A stretch of DNA of 14,003 bases from PHAA01 sp040217755. Its GTDB lineage: Bacteria > Bacillota > Syntrophomonadia > Syntrophomonadales > Syntrophomonadaceae. Below, in pieces: positions 1 through 7,043 of the stretch; position 1 is the first letter of the stretch; every line of letters starts with the position of its first letter. Where the stretch lies: assembly GCA_040217755.1 (NCBI GenBank), contig JBEHWJ010000056.1, forward strand, positions 1 to 14,003, written 5' to 3'. Position numbers and translations under genes: made by a program. The notes below the pieces were generated by a model that did no database searches, had not been told where the DNA came from, and saw nothing but the letters and a program-made list of their open reading frames with translations.

Positions 1-966
1 AGCCGATTCCACCAGGAATTGGGTCAGGATATCGCGGCGCCGGGCCCCTAAAGCCATCCGCACCCCTATCTCCCGGGTGCGTTCGGTGACCGAGACCAGC
101 ATGATGTTCATGATACCGATGCCTCCTACCAGCAAGGCGATTCCGGCCAGGGCGCCGAAAACCGCGGTTATGACGGACAGGATGGTGCTGAACTGCTTCA
201 GCGCCTCTTCATTGGTCTGGGTCATGAAGCCCCCCTTGATCGAATGCCGCATTTCCAGGATGCGGATACTCTGCGCGGCGGCTGACTGCAGTTGGTCGCC
301 GGTTTTCACCCGTGCCAGAGCCTGCTGGATATCCTTGTCGTCGTTCATGGCCAGCATGGTCTTGACCGGGATGTAGGTCGTGGTCTGCTCCATACCCAAG
401 AGGGTAGCCTGTGGTTTGGTCACCCCGCAGACCTGGAAGGGGAGGCTGTTGATGCGCAGGGTCTTGCCTATCACGTCGCTGCCCGGGCCGAACAGGTCGT
501 CAGCCACCTTCTGGCTGATCACCGCTACCCGCCGTCCCACTTGGTTTTCCGCCTCGCTGAAAAAACGCCCCTGGTTGAATCCCATCCGGTCCACCTTGAT
601 ATAATCGGGACTGGTTCCTATGAGCGTACTGGATTTCTTGGCCCGGCTGGTTTCCATTACGGCCGCAGTGTAGGAAATGGGGACTACGAACTCGATGCTG
701 TCAAGGGTGGTCTCGAGCAGCTGGCAGTCTTCCAGGGTCAGCCGTCCTCTTCGGCCATCTTCGTTGGTTATCGCCATCAGGGTATAGGAATTGGCCCCCA
801 TCCCCTCCACTTGCTGGGCTACCTGTTTGTTTAGGCTTTGCCCCAGGGTGACGATGATGATGACAAACATGACCCCGATGATCATGCCCAGCATGGTCAG
901 GGCGGAGCGCAGTCTATTGACCCAGACACCCTCCAGGGCCAGGGCGATCATCTCTCCGAATCTCAT
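1..966 (-). CDS. yknZ: MacB/FtsX-type ABC transporter permease, YknZ-like (partial, C-terminus missing)
   Basis: This is the permease subunit of a type VII (MacB-like) ABC transporter. I translated 322 residues from the reverse strand with no stop before the window edge. TM helix 1 is at about residues 21-43. A large extracytoplasmic domain (about 44-255) follows, then TM helix 2 at about 261-290. The family signature GGIGIMNIMLVSVTERTREI starts at about residue 281 and leads into GVRMALGARR, the cytoplasmic coupling segment. Family members have about 400 residues and four TM helices, so the last two helices lie outside the window. The ATG overlaps the ATPase stop in an ATGA and has AAGGAG seven bases upstream. 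The gene is last of four in the operon. In B. subtilis, YknZ works with YknY, YknX and YknW. The family assignment is firm; the ykn symbol rests on gene order. Confidence 0.93.
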   Translation of the reverse strand, partial: MRFGEMIALALEGVWVNRLRSALTMLGMIIGVMFVIIIVTLGQSLNKQVAQQVEGMGANSYTLMAITNEDGRRGRLTLEDCQLLETTLDSIEFVVPISYTAAVMETSRAKKSSTLIGTSPDYIKVDRMGFNQGRFFSEAENQVGRRVAVISQKVADDLFGPGSDVIGKTLRINSLPFQVCGVTKPQATLLGMEQTTTYIPVKTMLAMNDDKDIQQALARVKTGDQLQSAAAQSIRILEMRHSIKGGFMTQTNEEALKQFSTILSVITAVFGALAGIALLVGGIGIMNIMLVSVTERTREIGVRMALGARRRDILTQFLVESA

Positions 967-1700
967 ACCGGGTCTCCTTGTTCCTGCCGCCACTTTTCCA
1001 GCAGGTTTCGGGCGTCCTGCGGCTGTTCCATCTTCTCGCTGTGAACTAGGCGCCCGTCGAAAAAATATACGATCCGCCGGGCCTGCTGGGCTACCTCCGG
1101 TTCGTGGGTGACCAGGATGATAGTGCTGCCCTGGCGGTGCAAGTCTTGAAACAGGGTCATTATTTCCTGGCTGGAAGCACTGTCCAGGTTGCCGGTAGGT
1201 TCGTCCGCCAGCAATAGGCGGGGCCGATTGATCATGGCCCGGGCGATGGCCACACGCTGCTTCTGGCCGCCGGAAAGCTCGTTGGGGAGGTGGCGGGCAT
1301 GGCTCAGCAAACCCACTCTATCCAGGGCCACAGAGGCCAGCGCCTGTCTTTCGCCCCGGCTCGCTCCCGCATAAACCAGCGGCAGCTCGACATTGCGTTG
1401 GGTATTAAGTCGGGGCAGCAGGTTGAAATTCTGAAAAACGAAACCGATCTTGCCATTGCGCAAGGCGGCCAGTTGGTCCTCATCCAGGCTGCCGGTATCG
1501 ACTCCATCCAGGAAATAGTTGCCCCCGGTGGGCCGGTCCAACAGGCCCAGGATGTTCATCAAAGTGGATTTGCCGGAGCCGGATGGCCCCATCACCGCCA
1601 TAAAATCCCCGTCTTCTACCGTCATGGTTACATCTTTGAGTGCTTCCACCATCAGGACGCCGGTATTATAAGTTTTGGATAGGTTTTCGATGGTGATCAT
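963..1700 (-). CDS. yknY: ABC transporter ATP-binding protein, MacB/LolD class, YknY-like
   Basis: This is the nucleotide-binding subunit that drives the adjacent permease from the cytoplasm. All ABC motifs are intact in 245 residues: Walker A GPSGSGKST at 38-46, Q-loop Gln90 (FVFQNFNLLP), signature LSGGQKQRVA at 142-151, Walker B LLLADEP at 162-168 with catalytic Glu167, D-loop around NLDS, and H-loop His199. The length and the FVFQNFNLLP stretch are typical of the LolD/MacB/YknY class. The ATG lies inside the end of the fusion-protein gene (overlap ATGA), and the stop overlaps the permease start the same way. This suggests translational coupling and fixed stoichiometry. A general ABC ATPase would be the fallback call, but the partners make the class clear. 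Confidence 0.95.
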   Translation of the reverse strand: MITIENLSKTYNTGVLMVEALKDVTMTVEDGDFMAVMGPSGSGKSTLMNILGLLDRPTGGNYFLDGVDTGSLDEDQLAALRNGKIGFVFQNFNLLPRLNTQRNVELPLVYAGASRGERQALASVALDRVGLLSHARHLPNELSGGQKQRVAIARAMINRPRLLLADEPTGNLDSASSQEIMTLFQDLHRQGSTIILVTHEPEVAQQARRIVYFFDGRLVHSEKMEQPQDARNLLEKWRQEQGDPV

Positions 1701-2980
1701 CGTATCCGTACCTTACTCCCATCCTTAAGCTGGGCGGGAGGATTGATCACTACCTGATCATCTCTGGCCAGACCTGATTTTATCTCGATGGTCATGCCGT
1801 CGCTGATGCCGGTCTTCACCGGAACCAAATGGGCCAGGCGGTCCTTGACGACATAGACGCTGGGACCCTCCTCCTTCTCCATCAGGGCTTCGATGGGTAT
1901 AACCAGGGCCTGGCTCTCGGCGGTGACGATGTCCAGGTCCACATTATAACCGGGCAGTAATTGGGAACCATCTTCCACTGCCACGACCACCGGCAGGAAG
2001 GTGTCCTCCTGATTGGTCTTGACCTTGTTGATAACCTCCATCCCCACCTGGGTGATTCTTCCCTGGTAGGTTTGATCCGGAAAAGCATTGCCGCTGATAG
2101 TCACGGCTTGGCCGGCCTTGATCTTGGCGGATTCGCTTTCGGTCACATCGGCCCGGATGCTCAGGGCGCCAAGGCTGCCGATGGTCAGCAGGGGAGTATT
2201 CTCGGTGATCTGGTCTCCCTGGTGGACGCTGATGGATAATATTTGCCCATTCCGGGGGCATACCCGGCCTTGAGCGGTCTGCTTCTGCACCGTTTCCAGC
2301 TGCAGTCGGGCCGCCTCCAGGTTGGCCTGCAGTGATTGCAGATGCAGCGGGGCAGCATCCTGAGCCCGCTGCAGGTCAGCCCGGGCTTTGTCATAGGCTG
2401 CCTGGCTGTCCTTACAGCTGGCTTCAGCCCGATCTAAATCGACCTTGGGCACCGCCCCCTGCTGGAACAATATCCGGGTGCGTTCCAGGGCCTGCGCATC
2501 CTGGTCATATCTGTTTTGGGCCTGAGCGCAGGCATACTGAGCGGTCAGCACCTCCGCTGTCTGATCACCGGAACCGGCTTGGTGCAGGCTCGCCTCCGCC
2601 GCTGCCAGGTTGGCCCGGGCGGTTGCCAGCCGCTGCTCAGCGTTGGGCACATGGATATCCATTAAAACCTGTCCGGTTTCCACCTTATCTCCCATCTGCA
2701 CATGGACCGTCTCCACGGTTCCAGTCACTTCACTGAGGATTATCTCCCGGTCGGTCGCGGCCACCTTGCCGGAAGCCGGCACCTTCTCCACCAGGTGCTG
2801 TTCGCTGACCGCGGCGACCGATACTTTTATCACATCCTTATTCATGACCCGGTAGATATTCAGGCCCACCACTATCAAAACCAACAGTATCGCTCCAGCC
2901 ACCAGGAATCGTTTTTTGGGCGACCGGGCAGAGCTGATGGGGGCGGCGGGGATATTATCGGTTGATACCTGTCCTGACAA
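1697..2980 (-). CDS. yknX: HlyD/MacA-family membrane fusion protein, YknX-like
   Basis: This is the periplasmic-adaptor-type subunit of the efflux complex. In a Gram-positive cell it would sit on the outer face of the membrane. The 427-residue protein has a single N-terminal TM helix at about 25-45 after a basic stretch (PKKR), then a biotinyl-lipoyl half-domain (about 80-110). A long Ala/Gln/Arg-rich alpha-helical hairpin follows (about 113-235). The second lipoyl half and beta-barrel are at about 245-360, and a membrane-proximal domain ends the protein. Three cysteines (151, 189, 241) lie in or beside the coiled coil, which is unusual for an extracytoplasmic adaptor. The start is TTG at 2980, chosen because AGGAGGG ends six bases before it. 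It is second in the operon, 41 bases after the Yip1 gene. No outer-membrane TolC-like gene is present here, which fits a monoderm host. Confidence 0.93.
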   Translation of the reverse strand: MSGQVSTDNIPAAPISSARSPKKRFLVAGAILLVLIVVGLNIYRVMNKDVIKVSVAAVSEQHLVEKVPASGKVAATDREIILSEVTGTVETVHVQMGDKVETGQVLMDIHVPNAEQRLATARANLAAAEASLHQAGSGDQTAEVLTAQYACAQAQNRYDQDAQALERTRILFQQGAVPKVDLDRAEASCKDSQAAYDKARADLQRAQDAAPLHLQSLQANLEAARLQLETVQKQTAQGRVCPRNGQILSISVHQGDQITENTPLLTIGSLGALSIRADVTESESAKIKAGQAVTISGNAFPDQTYQGRITQVGMEVINKVKTNQEDTFLPVVVAVEDGSQLLPGYNVDLDIVTAESQALVIPIEALMEKEEGPSVYVVKDRLAHLVPVKTGISDGMTIEIKSGLARDDQVVINPPAQLKDGSKVRIR

Positions 2981-3021
2981 AGATTACCCTCCTCTCTCGG
3001 CCCCGGCTGACAACCGATGGT

Positions 3022-3747
3022 CTATACCAATGCCGGGTTCTTGGCCAGCAGGGCCAGGATCACCATATAGATGATTCCCAATACCCCCAGGTAGATGGCC
3101 AGTCCCCGGGGCTTCTTTTTCATGGCGATGGCTCCGCCCAGGATAAGCAGGATAAATCCCCAGATCCTGAACAATTCGAACTGCTGCAGCAGGCGGTAAA
3201 CGAAACTGCCGGCATCACCATTTACCCAGAATAATGCCAGGCTGGTATTGATCTGCATGTAAGCTTCAAACCCTATGAGCTTGACCAACCCGGTGGCGAT
3301 GAAAGATTTTATAAGCGATGGTATCCCCGCAAAAATCGCTACCGAGAACAATTGCTTAAAGGTTGCCGCTCCCACCACCAGCTGGTTGTATAAGGCCAGC
3401 AGGCCGGCCTCAACCAGCCAGACCATGGGTAAAGCGACGATGATGCCGATGATGGCTCCGGGGACGAAGAGCTTCATAGCCAGGGCGATCTGCTCCGGGC
3501 TTTGCCCGCTGGCCGCCAGGGTCTGCTCGGTGAAGGCCTTGGTCTCCGGCAGCATGATAACGTTTAGGATTAGGCTGATAGCGATAAACACCAAGCCCGG
3601 CCATAGTATGGTGGGATGGAAAGCGATGTCAGTAAAAGCCTGAGCTGGGGAGGTCACGACCTTCCTCAATCTTTCTGCCAAAGACATCGTGGTTTCTTCC
3701 ACTCGAACCCCCCCTTTTTTTTTAAAACAATTACCTCTTTTCGACAT
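3022..3747 (-). CDS. yknW: Yip1-family multi-pass membrane protein, YknW-like
   Basis: The protein has up to 241 residues, with a short cytoplasmic N-terminus bearing the Yip1-type lead-in LAERLRKVVTSPAQAF (about 23-38). About five hydrophobic segments follow, at roughly 50-66, 94-120, 134-156, 192-209 and 216-235. The family is Yip1 (PF04893-type). In B. subtilis the Yip1 protein YknW associates with the YknXYZ transporter and is needed for its assembly and for SDP-toxin resistance. Here the gene stands in the same first position. The start is unresolved. ATG 3747 has AAAGGG five bases upstream. GTG 3702 follows a run of seven G. ATG 3687 is nearest to where the family usually begins. The A9-G7 homopolymer tract between the first two candidates makes the N-terminal extension doubtful. 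Confidence 0.85.
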   Translation of the reverse strand: MSKRGNCFKKKGGVRVEETTMSLAERLRKVVTSPAQAFTDIAFHPTILWPGLVFIAISLILNVIMLPETKAFTEQTLAASGQSPEQIALAMKLFVPGAIIGIIVALPMVWLVEAGLLALYNQLVVGAATFKQLFSVAIFAGIPSLIKSFIATGLVKLIGFEAYMQINTSLALFWVNGDAGSFVYRLLQQFELFRIWGFILLILGGAIAMKKKPRGLAIYLGVLGIIYMVILALLAKNPALV

Positions 3748-3812
3748 CCGGACCCTTTATTCCTTTATGCAGTCAATGAATAACCCCCCGGCCAAACGGT
3801 CACGGCAGGGTA

Positions 3813-3841
3813 AGCCCCCCGGGCTGGACCATGGGGGAGCT
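3813..3841 (-). other. GC-rich hairpin in the divergent intergenic region
   Basis: AGC plus CCCCC (3813-3820) can pair with GGGGG, a bulged base, and GCT (3833-3841), with a 12-base loop. If the minus-strand operon starts near 3869, this lies in its leader RNA. No T-run follows in either direction, so it is not a simple terminator. No known riboswitch was recognised, and a chance structure is possible. Confidence 0.3.
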
Positions 3842-3852
3842 CCTCCTCTTAC

Positions 3853-3881
3853 TCGCTTATTGATTTAGATGAGATTATAAT
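3853..3881. promoter_or_regulatory. Candidate divergent promoter with a symmetric -10 box
   Basis: The only AT-rich island between the divergent operons contains ATTATAAT (3874-3881). TATAAT reads on the plus strand at 3876-3881, and the palindrome also gives TATAAT on the minus strand. Matching -35 hexamers are poor on both sides (TCGCTT at 3853-3858 for the plus strand with a 17-base spacer). The plus-strand gene begins 69 bases downstream behind a perfect AGGAGGT at 3937-3943. The assignment rests on the -10 match and location only. Confidence 0.45.
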
Positions 3882-3950
3882 GAAATCAGAGCCAAATAAT
3901 TCGATAGGCGGTTACCGTTGCCGTTGTCTGTCTATCAGGAGGTGGGGAAG

Positions 3951-5810
3951 ATGAACAGTTTTGTCCGGTCGGTCTCCCAGGTTATGAAGGGTGCGGCCCA
4001 GGCATTCCAGACCTTTCCGGCCGCGATCGGGTGCGCGTTGGCCTTTGCTGTTGTGACCATAGTCAGGATCCACATGGATTGGCCCCAGCAGGAGGCATAT
4101 AATTTCCTGTTGAACTGCCTGCACTGGGCCCTGGGGCTGGGTGCGGTATTCAGCCTGGCGGCCATAACCTATGCCCAGAGCCGCTATGCTGCGGCCCGGG
4201 CTTTCTTGTATGCCAATCTTTCCGGGGTGGCCGCGGCGGTGGTCGCTTTCCTGCTGCTTTACTACTTCGGCGGGCTTGACCCCAGTGTGACGGGAGCCCG
4301 TTTCGTGGTCGTCTCCAATTTATCGGCAGCCCGGATGTCGGTGGCCATAGCCGTCAGTTTCCTGGCTTTCATTTATTTTGCTGGCTACCCTCGTGAAGTA
4401 TCGGACTTCGCCCGTTCTTTCTTCATGACCCATAAAGCATTTTTCATAGCCCTGATCTACGGCGGGGTGCTTATGTCCGGCACCTCCGGAGTGGCCGGCG
4501 CCATCCAGGCCCTGCTCTGGGAGGGGATGAGCGAGAAGGTCTACATGTACCTGGCCACCCTGACCGGCTTCCTGGCCTTCACCATCTTCGTCGGCTACTT
4601 TCCTGATTTCCGCCCGGGGGCTGATACTGAGCGCCGCGAAGTGACCCAGGCGCAGCCCCGTTTCGTGGAGGTGCTGCTGGAATACATCCTGGTCCCGGTG
4701 ATGCTGGCCCTGACCGTGGTCCTCCTGTTGTGGGCCGGCCGCACCGTGCTGGGAGGGATGCACGCCCCCTTCTTCCAACTATCAGGCATAGCGACCTCTT
4801 ATACGGTGGGCGGGATCTGGCTCTACATCCTGGTGACCCATAACCAGAGCGGCCTGGCCAAATTCTATCGCCGCGTTTATCCTATCGCCGCCTTGATCAT
4901 CCTGGTTTTCGAGGCCTGGGCCCTGGTGCTGCAGCTGGAGAAATCAGGTCTGAAAACAGCCGAGTATTCCTTCGCTATAGTATGGATTGTGGCTCTGGCA
5001 GCGGCCTTGTTGCTGATGTTCATCAAGGAGCGGGCTTATCCGGCCATCGTGGCTATGATCTGCACCTGCGCCATAATCACCGTATTGCCGGTGGTGGGGG
5101 CGCACGTGCTGCCGGTCAATGCCCAGCTGAACCGGCTGGAGACCATTTTAACCAGCCAGGGGATGCTGCAGGGGGATCAGGTCAATCCCGCCCCTACTCC
5201 GCCGGACCAGTCGGTGCGCGAGGCTGTCACCGATGCGGTCAGCTATATAGCCAACGCTCAGAATGTTAAAGTACCGGCTTGGTTTGATAAAAATCTCAAT
5301 CAGCCCGACATATTTAAAAACAAATTTGGTTTTGAGATGACCTGGCCCCAGATGGAACCTCCCAAAGGGCCGCAGGGATATTTAGGGACCAACCTGTCGC
5401 TGCCTTCGCAGGGCATAGACATCAGTGACTACCACTGGGTGGTGCTCATGGGGCCCGCCGTTGAAAAGGGCCGGGCCTCGGCCACCGTGCAGGGAGCCCG
5501 GGGCCTGTACCGGGTGGATTGGGTCTCCGAGCCGCCCAACAGCGTTCCGCTGGTACGGGTGAGCTTGAATGACCGGGTCATCCTGGAGCAGGACCTCAAC
5601 AGCTACATCGACCGGATAGAGGCCAAATACCCGTTGTCGGCAACCCCGCAGCACACCGCCACCGTCGATGATATGAGCCTCAGGCTGGAGTCACCCGAGG
5701 TCGACCTGCTGTTGCTGTTCAGCTATGTGGACCTCAGTGTCGATGTCCGCAACGACATCCATAACTACTGGTTCAACCTGAACGCCGTATATATGAACGA
5801 GAAACCGTAA
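3951..5810 (+). CDS. DUF4153-type large membrane protein
   Basis: The protein has 619 residues from ATG 3951. That start was chosen over an upstream in-frame TTG at 3918 because AGGAGGT lies seven bases before it. The N-terminal two thirds hold about eleven hydrophobic helices, running from about residue 23 to 386. The remaining 230 residues or so form a soluble domain of mixed charge containing a Pro-rich linker (NPAPTPPDQ). This layout and the sequence style match DUF4153 proteins (recalled family), whose function is not established. No catalytic motif was recognised. It is first in a two-gene unit, with a small membrane protein 11 bases downstream. It is divergent from the ykn-like operon, with which it may share a promoter region, but no functional link can be shown. 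Confidence 0.85.
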   Translation: MNSFVRSVSQVMKGAAQAFQTFPAAIGCALAFAVVTIVRIHMDWPQQEAYNFLLNCLHWALGLGAVFSLAAITYAQSRYAAARAFLYANLSGVAAAVVAFLLLYYFGGLDPSVTGARFVVVSNLSAARMSVAIAVSFLAFIYFAGYPREVSDFARSFFMTHKAFFIALIYGGVLMSGTSGVAGAIQALLWEGMSEKVYMYLATLTGFLAFTIFVGYFPDFRPGADTERREVTQAQPRFVEVLLEYILVPVMLALTVVLLLWAGRTVLGGMHAPFFQLSGIATSYTVGGIWLYILVTHNQSGLAKFYRRVYPIAALIILVFEAWALVLQLEKSGLKTAEYSFAIVWIVALAAALLLMFIKERAYPAIVAMICTCAIITVLPVVGAHVLPVNAQLNRLETILTSQGMLQGDQVNPAPTPPDQSVREAVTDAVSYIANAQNVKVPAWFDKNLNQPDIFKNKFGFEMTWPQMEPPKGPQGYLGTNLSLPSQGIDISDYHWVVLMGPAVEKGRASATVQGARGLYRVDWVSEPPNSVPLVRVSLNDRVILEQDLNSYIDRIEAKYPLSATPQHTATVDDMSLRLESPEVDLLLLFSYVDLSVDVRNDIHNYWFNLNAVYMNEKP

Positions 5811-5821
5811 AGGAAGCAGTT

Positions 5822-6160
5822 ATGGGGATTAAAGTATTACCACAGACCAGGACCGGAATATGGGCGGTGGCACTATTTGCCGCCGCGGTCCTGCTGTTTT
5901 GGGCAGCTGTGGACTGGCCTGGACTGGCGCGCAGCCCCGATCTTCCCGACTTCAGGGTTGCGCCGGTCTTCGCCGGCTTGATGTATCTGGGCTTGGCTGC
6001 AGCTATAAGCGCCGCCCTGCTAGGATTAAGGAGCATCAGCCGCTATCACGAAAAGGCCCTCTTGGTCTATATATCTATTCCTCTGGGGGTCTTCTACCTG
6101 GTCGGCATAACCGTCATGCTGATAGCATTCCAGGTGGAAAAAATGGGGGGATTTCGATAG
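5822..6160 (+). CDS. Small three-helix membrane protein, unrecognised
   Basis: The protein has 112 residues with three hydrophobic segments, at about 12-30, 46-68 and 80-103, joined by short charged loops (a DWPGLARSPDLPDFR loop, then RSISRYHEKA). AAGGAAG lies about six bases before the ATG. The gene follows the DUF4153 gene by 11 bases, so the two are almost certainly co-transcribed and may form a complex. No domain or motif was recognised. Its stop codon lies inside the terminator hairpin. The protein is short, but codon usage, the ribosome site and the spacing support a real gene. Confidence 0.8.
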   Translation: MGIKVLPQTRTGIWAVALFAAAVLLFWAAVDWPGLARSPDLPDFRVAPVFAGLMYLGLAAAISAALLGLRSISRYHEKALLVYISIPLGVFYLVGITVMLIAFQVEKMGGFR

Positions 6161-6186
6161 CTTATCGAATATCCCCTCGTTATTTT
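6147..6186. terminator. Bidirectional intrinsic terminator between convergent genes
   Basis: GGGGAT-TTCGATA (6147-6159) pairs with TATCGAA-T-ATCCCC (6163-6176), giving 13 base pairs, one bulged T and a three-base loop. On the plus strand it is followed by TCGTTATTTT. On the minus strand it is followed by CCATTTTTT. It therefore suits both the plus-strand membrane-protein unit and the convergent HTH/DUF2178-like unit. The stop codon of the upstream gene (6158-6160) is inside the stem. Confidence 0.8.
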
Positions 6187-6203
6187 CAGACCCTGCGGGC
6201 CGC

Positions 6204-6611
6204 CTATGATTTGGAATTAAAATAGTAATAGTAGCCGATATACAGCGTTACCAGAATGCTTAGGGCCACTCCCAGCAGGTTGTACGGGTTGACCAGGACC
6301 TGCGGGCCCCAAACCGATCCCAGCAGTACCACCAGGGCGCTGCCCAGGGCGAAGGTGACATAAGCGTAATAAGCGGCCCGGCCGGCCACGAACCAGACCC
6401 TCTCGTCATATACCTTCATGCCCTGCGCCTCCAGGCGGCGGATCCGGGCCTGTTTGACAGCGGTGACGATGAAGACGGCGATAGCCCCTCCCATCAACCC
6501 GGCGCCAAAGGGAACCTCCCCGCTCATGGTCTGCCATAAGCCAATGCCGAACAGCAGGACCAGGATGATATAACTCAGCACGCCTCGGTTTCTGGTATCC
6601 ACAATGATCAC
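6204..6611 (-). CDS. DUF2178-like four-helix membrane protein
   Basis: The protein has 135 residues with four hydrophobic helices, at about 12-29, 36-52, 80-99 and 108-130. Between the second and third is a polar cytoplasmic segment with a YDERVWFVAGRAA motif (68-80), resembling the DER...AGKAA motif I recall from DUF2178 membrane proteins. The function of that family is unknown. The GTG start overlaps the stop of the upstream HTH gene (GTGA), implying co-transcription and coupling. A second GTG at 6602 has better spacing (eight bases) from the AGGAG in the overlap, so the true N-terminus may be three residues shorter. The pairing of a small Xre-like regulator with a short membrane protein is common in Firmicutes. 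Confidence 0.8.
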   Translation of the reverse strand: MIIVDTRNRGVLSYIILVLLFGIGLWQTMSGEVPFGAGLMGGAIAVFIVTAVKQARIRRLEAQGMKVYDERVWFVAGRAAYYAYVTFALGSALVVLLGSVWGPQVLVNPYNLLGVALSILVTLYIGYYYYFNSKS

Positions 6612-6811
6612 TCCTCTCCCTCTGCAAATATGAATACTGATTCGATCGGCAGTTTAAAAACCCGGGCCAAGCTGTAGGCCAGGCCGATGGACGGGTTGTA
6701 CTTGCCCTTCTCCAACGAGATGATAGTTTGGCGGGAGACCCTCACCCGCGCGGCCAGCTCTTCCTGGGTGATCCCATGCTGCTCCCGCAATTCTCGCAGC
6801 CGGTTTTCCAA
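6608..6811 (-). CDS. Small Cro/C1-type (Xre family) helix-turn-helix regulator
   Basis: The protein has 67 residues, nearly all of it a Cro/C1 HTH domain. It opens with ENRLRELREQHGITQEELA. The recognition helix region is SRQTIISLEKGK (about 26-37), followed by the YNPSIGLAYSLARVF stretch typical of the minimal Firmicutes regulators related to YozG. No effector domain is present. The TTG at 6811 is preferred because GGAGG sits exactly eight bases upstream and family members start with this sequence. An ATG at 6826 would add five residues but has only AAAGG about ten bases upstream, and it overlaps the ribosome site itself. It probably represses its own unit through the GTAAAG inverted repeat at the promoter (inference). 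Confidence 0.92.
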   Translation of the reverse strand: MENRLRELREQHGITQEELAARVRVSRQTIISLEKGKYNPSIGLAYSLARVFKLPIESVFIFAEGEE

Positions 6812-6827
6812 ATTGACCACCTCCATT

Positions 6828-6843
6828 GTAAAGTAACCTTTAC
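6828..6843. promoter_or_regulatory. Candidate operator: GTAAAG-TAAC-CTTTAC inverted repeat
   Basis: This is a perfect 6-base inverted repeat with a 4-base centre, covering the predicted transcription start (about 6841) of the HTH operon. A further half-site arrangement, CTTTACAAAG, lies at 6882-6891 just upstream of the -35 box. The placement is that expected for autorepression by the encoded regulator, but binding is inferred. Confidence 0.55.
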
Positions 6844-6847
6844 GTAA

Positions 6848-6876
6848 ATATTATCGGCCCGTTGGCATAATGTCAA
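6848..6876 (-). promoter_or_regulatory. Sigma-70-type promoter of the HTH/DUF2178-like operon
   Basis: Read on the minus strand, TTGACA (6876-6871), a 17-base spacer and TAATAT (6853-6848) form a near-consensus housekeeping promoter. Transcription would begin near 6841. That leaves about 30 bases before the TTG start at 6811, enough room for the GGAGG ribosome site, and only about 15 before the alternative ATG. Confidence 0.8.
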
Positions 6877-6942
6877 GTCAACTTTACAAAGAACCGATAT
6901 AAGGATTCATTCGCTTATCGATATTTTTCAGATGGTCTCTTC

Positions 6943-6966
6943 ATATAAATCCTGATATAAATCCTG
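6943..6966 (+). repeat. Perfect 12-base tandem duplication
   Basis: ATATAAATCCTG occurs twice in direct succession (6943-6954, 6955-6966), about 80 bases before the acidic-protein gene and just upstream of its candidate promoter. It could be paired activator or repressor sites, a duplicated -10-like element, or a simple slippage product. Confidence 0.6.
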
Positions 6967-6981
6967 GTTTCCAGCTATTTA

Positions 6982-6990
6982 TGGTATCAT
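6982..6990 (+). promoter_or_regulatory. Candidate extended -10 promoter for the acidic-protein gene
   Basis: TGGTATCAT combines a TGn extension with TATCAT (6985-6990). The -35 position is poor, which extended -10 promoters tolerate. Transcription from about 6997 would give a leader of about 47 bases. Support is modest. Confidence 0.4.
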
Positions 6991-7043
6991 TTGGGAAAGT
7001 CTTACTAACCCGCCGCAGCCATTTCTACAAGGGAGGGATTCCG

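Noticed and set aside
292..834. Long plus-strand frame opposite the permease gene
   Set aside because: It is a shadow of the minus-strand permease, which has clear family motifs throughout this interval.
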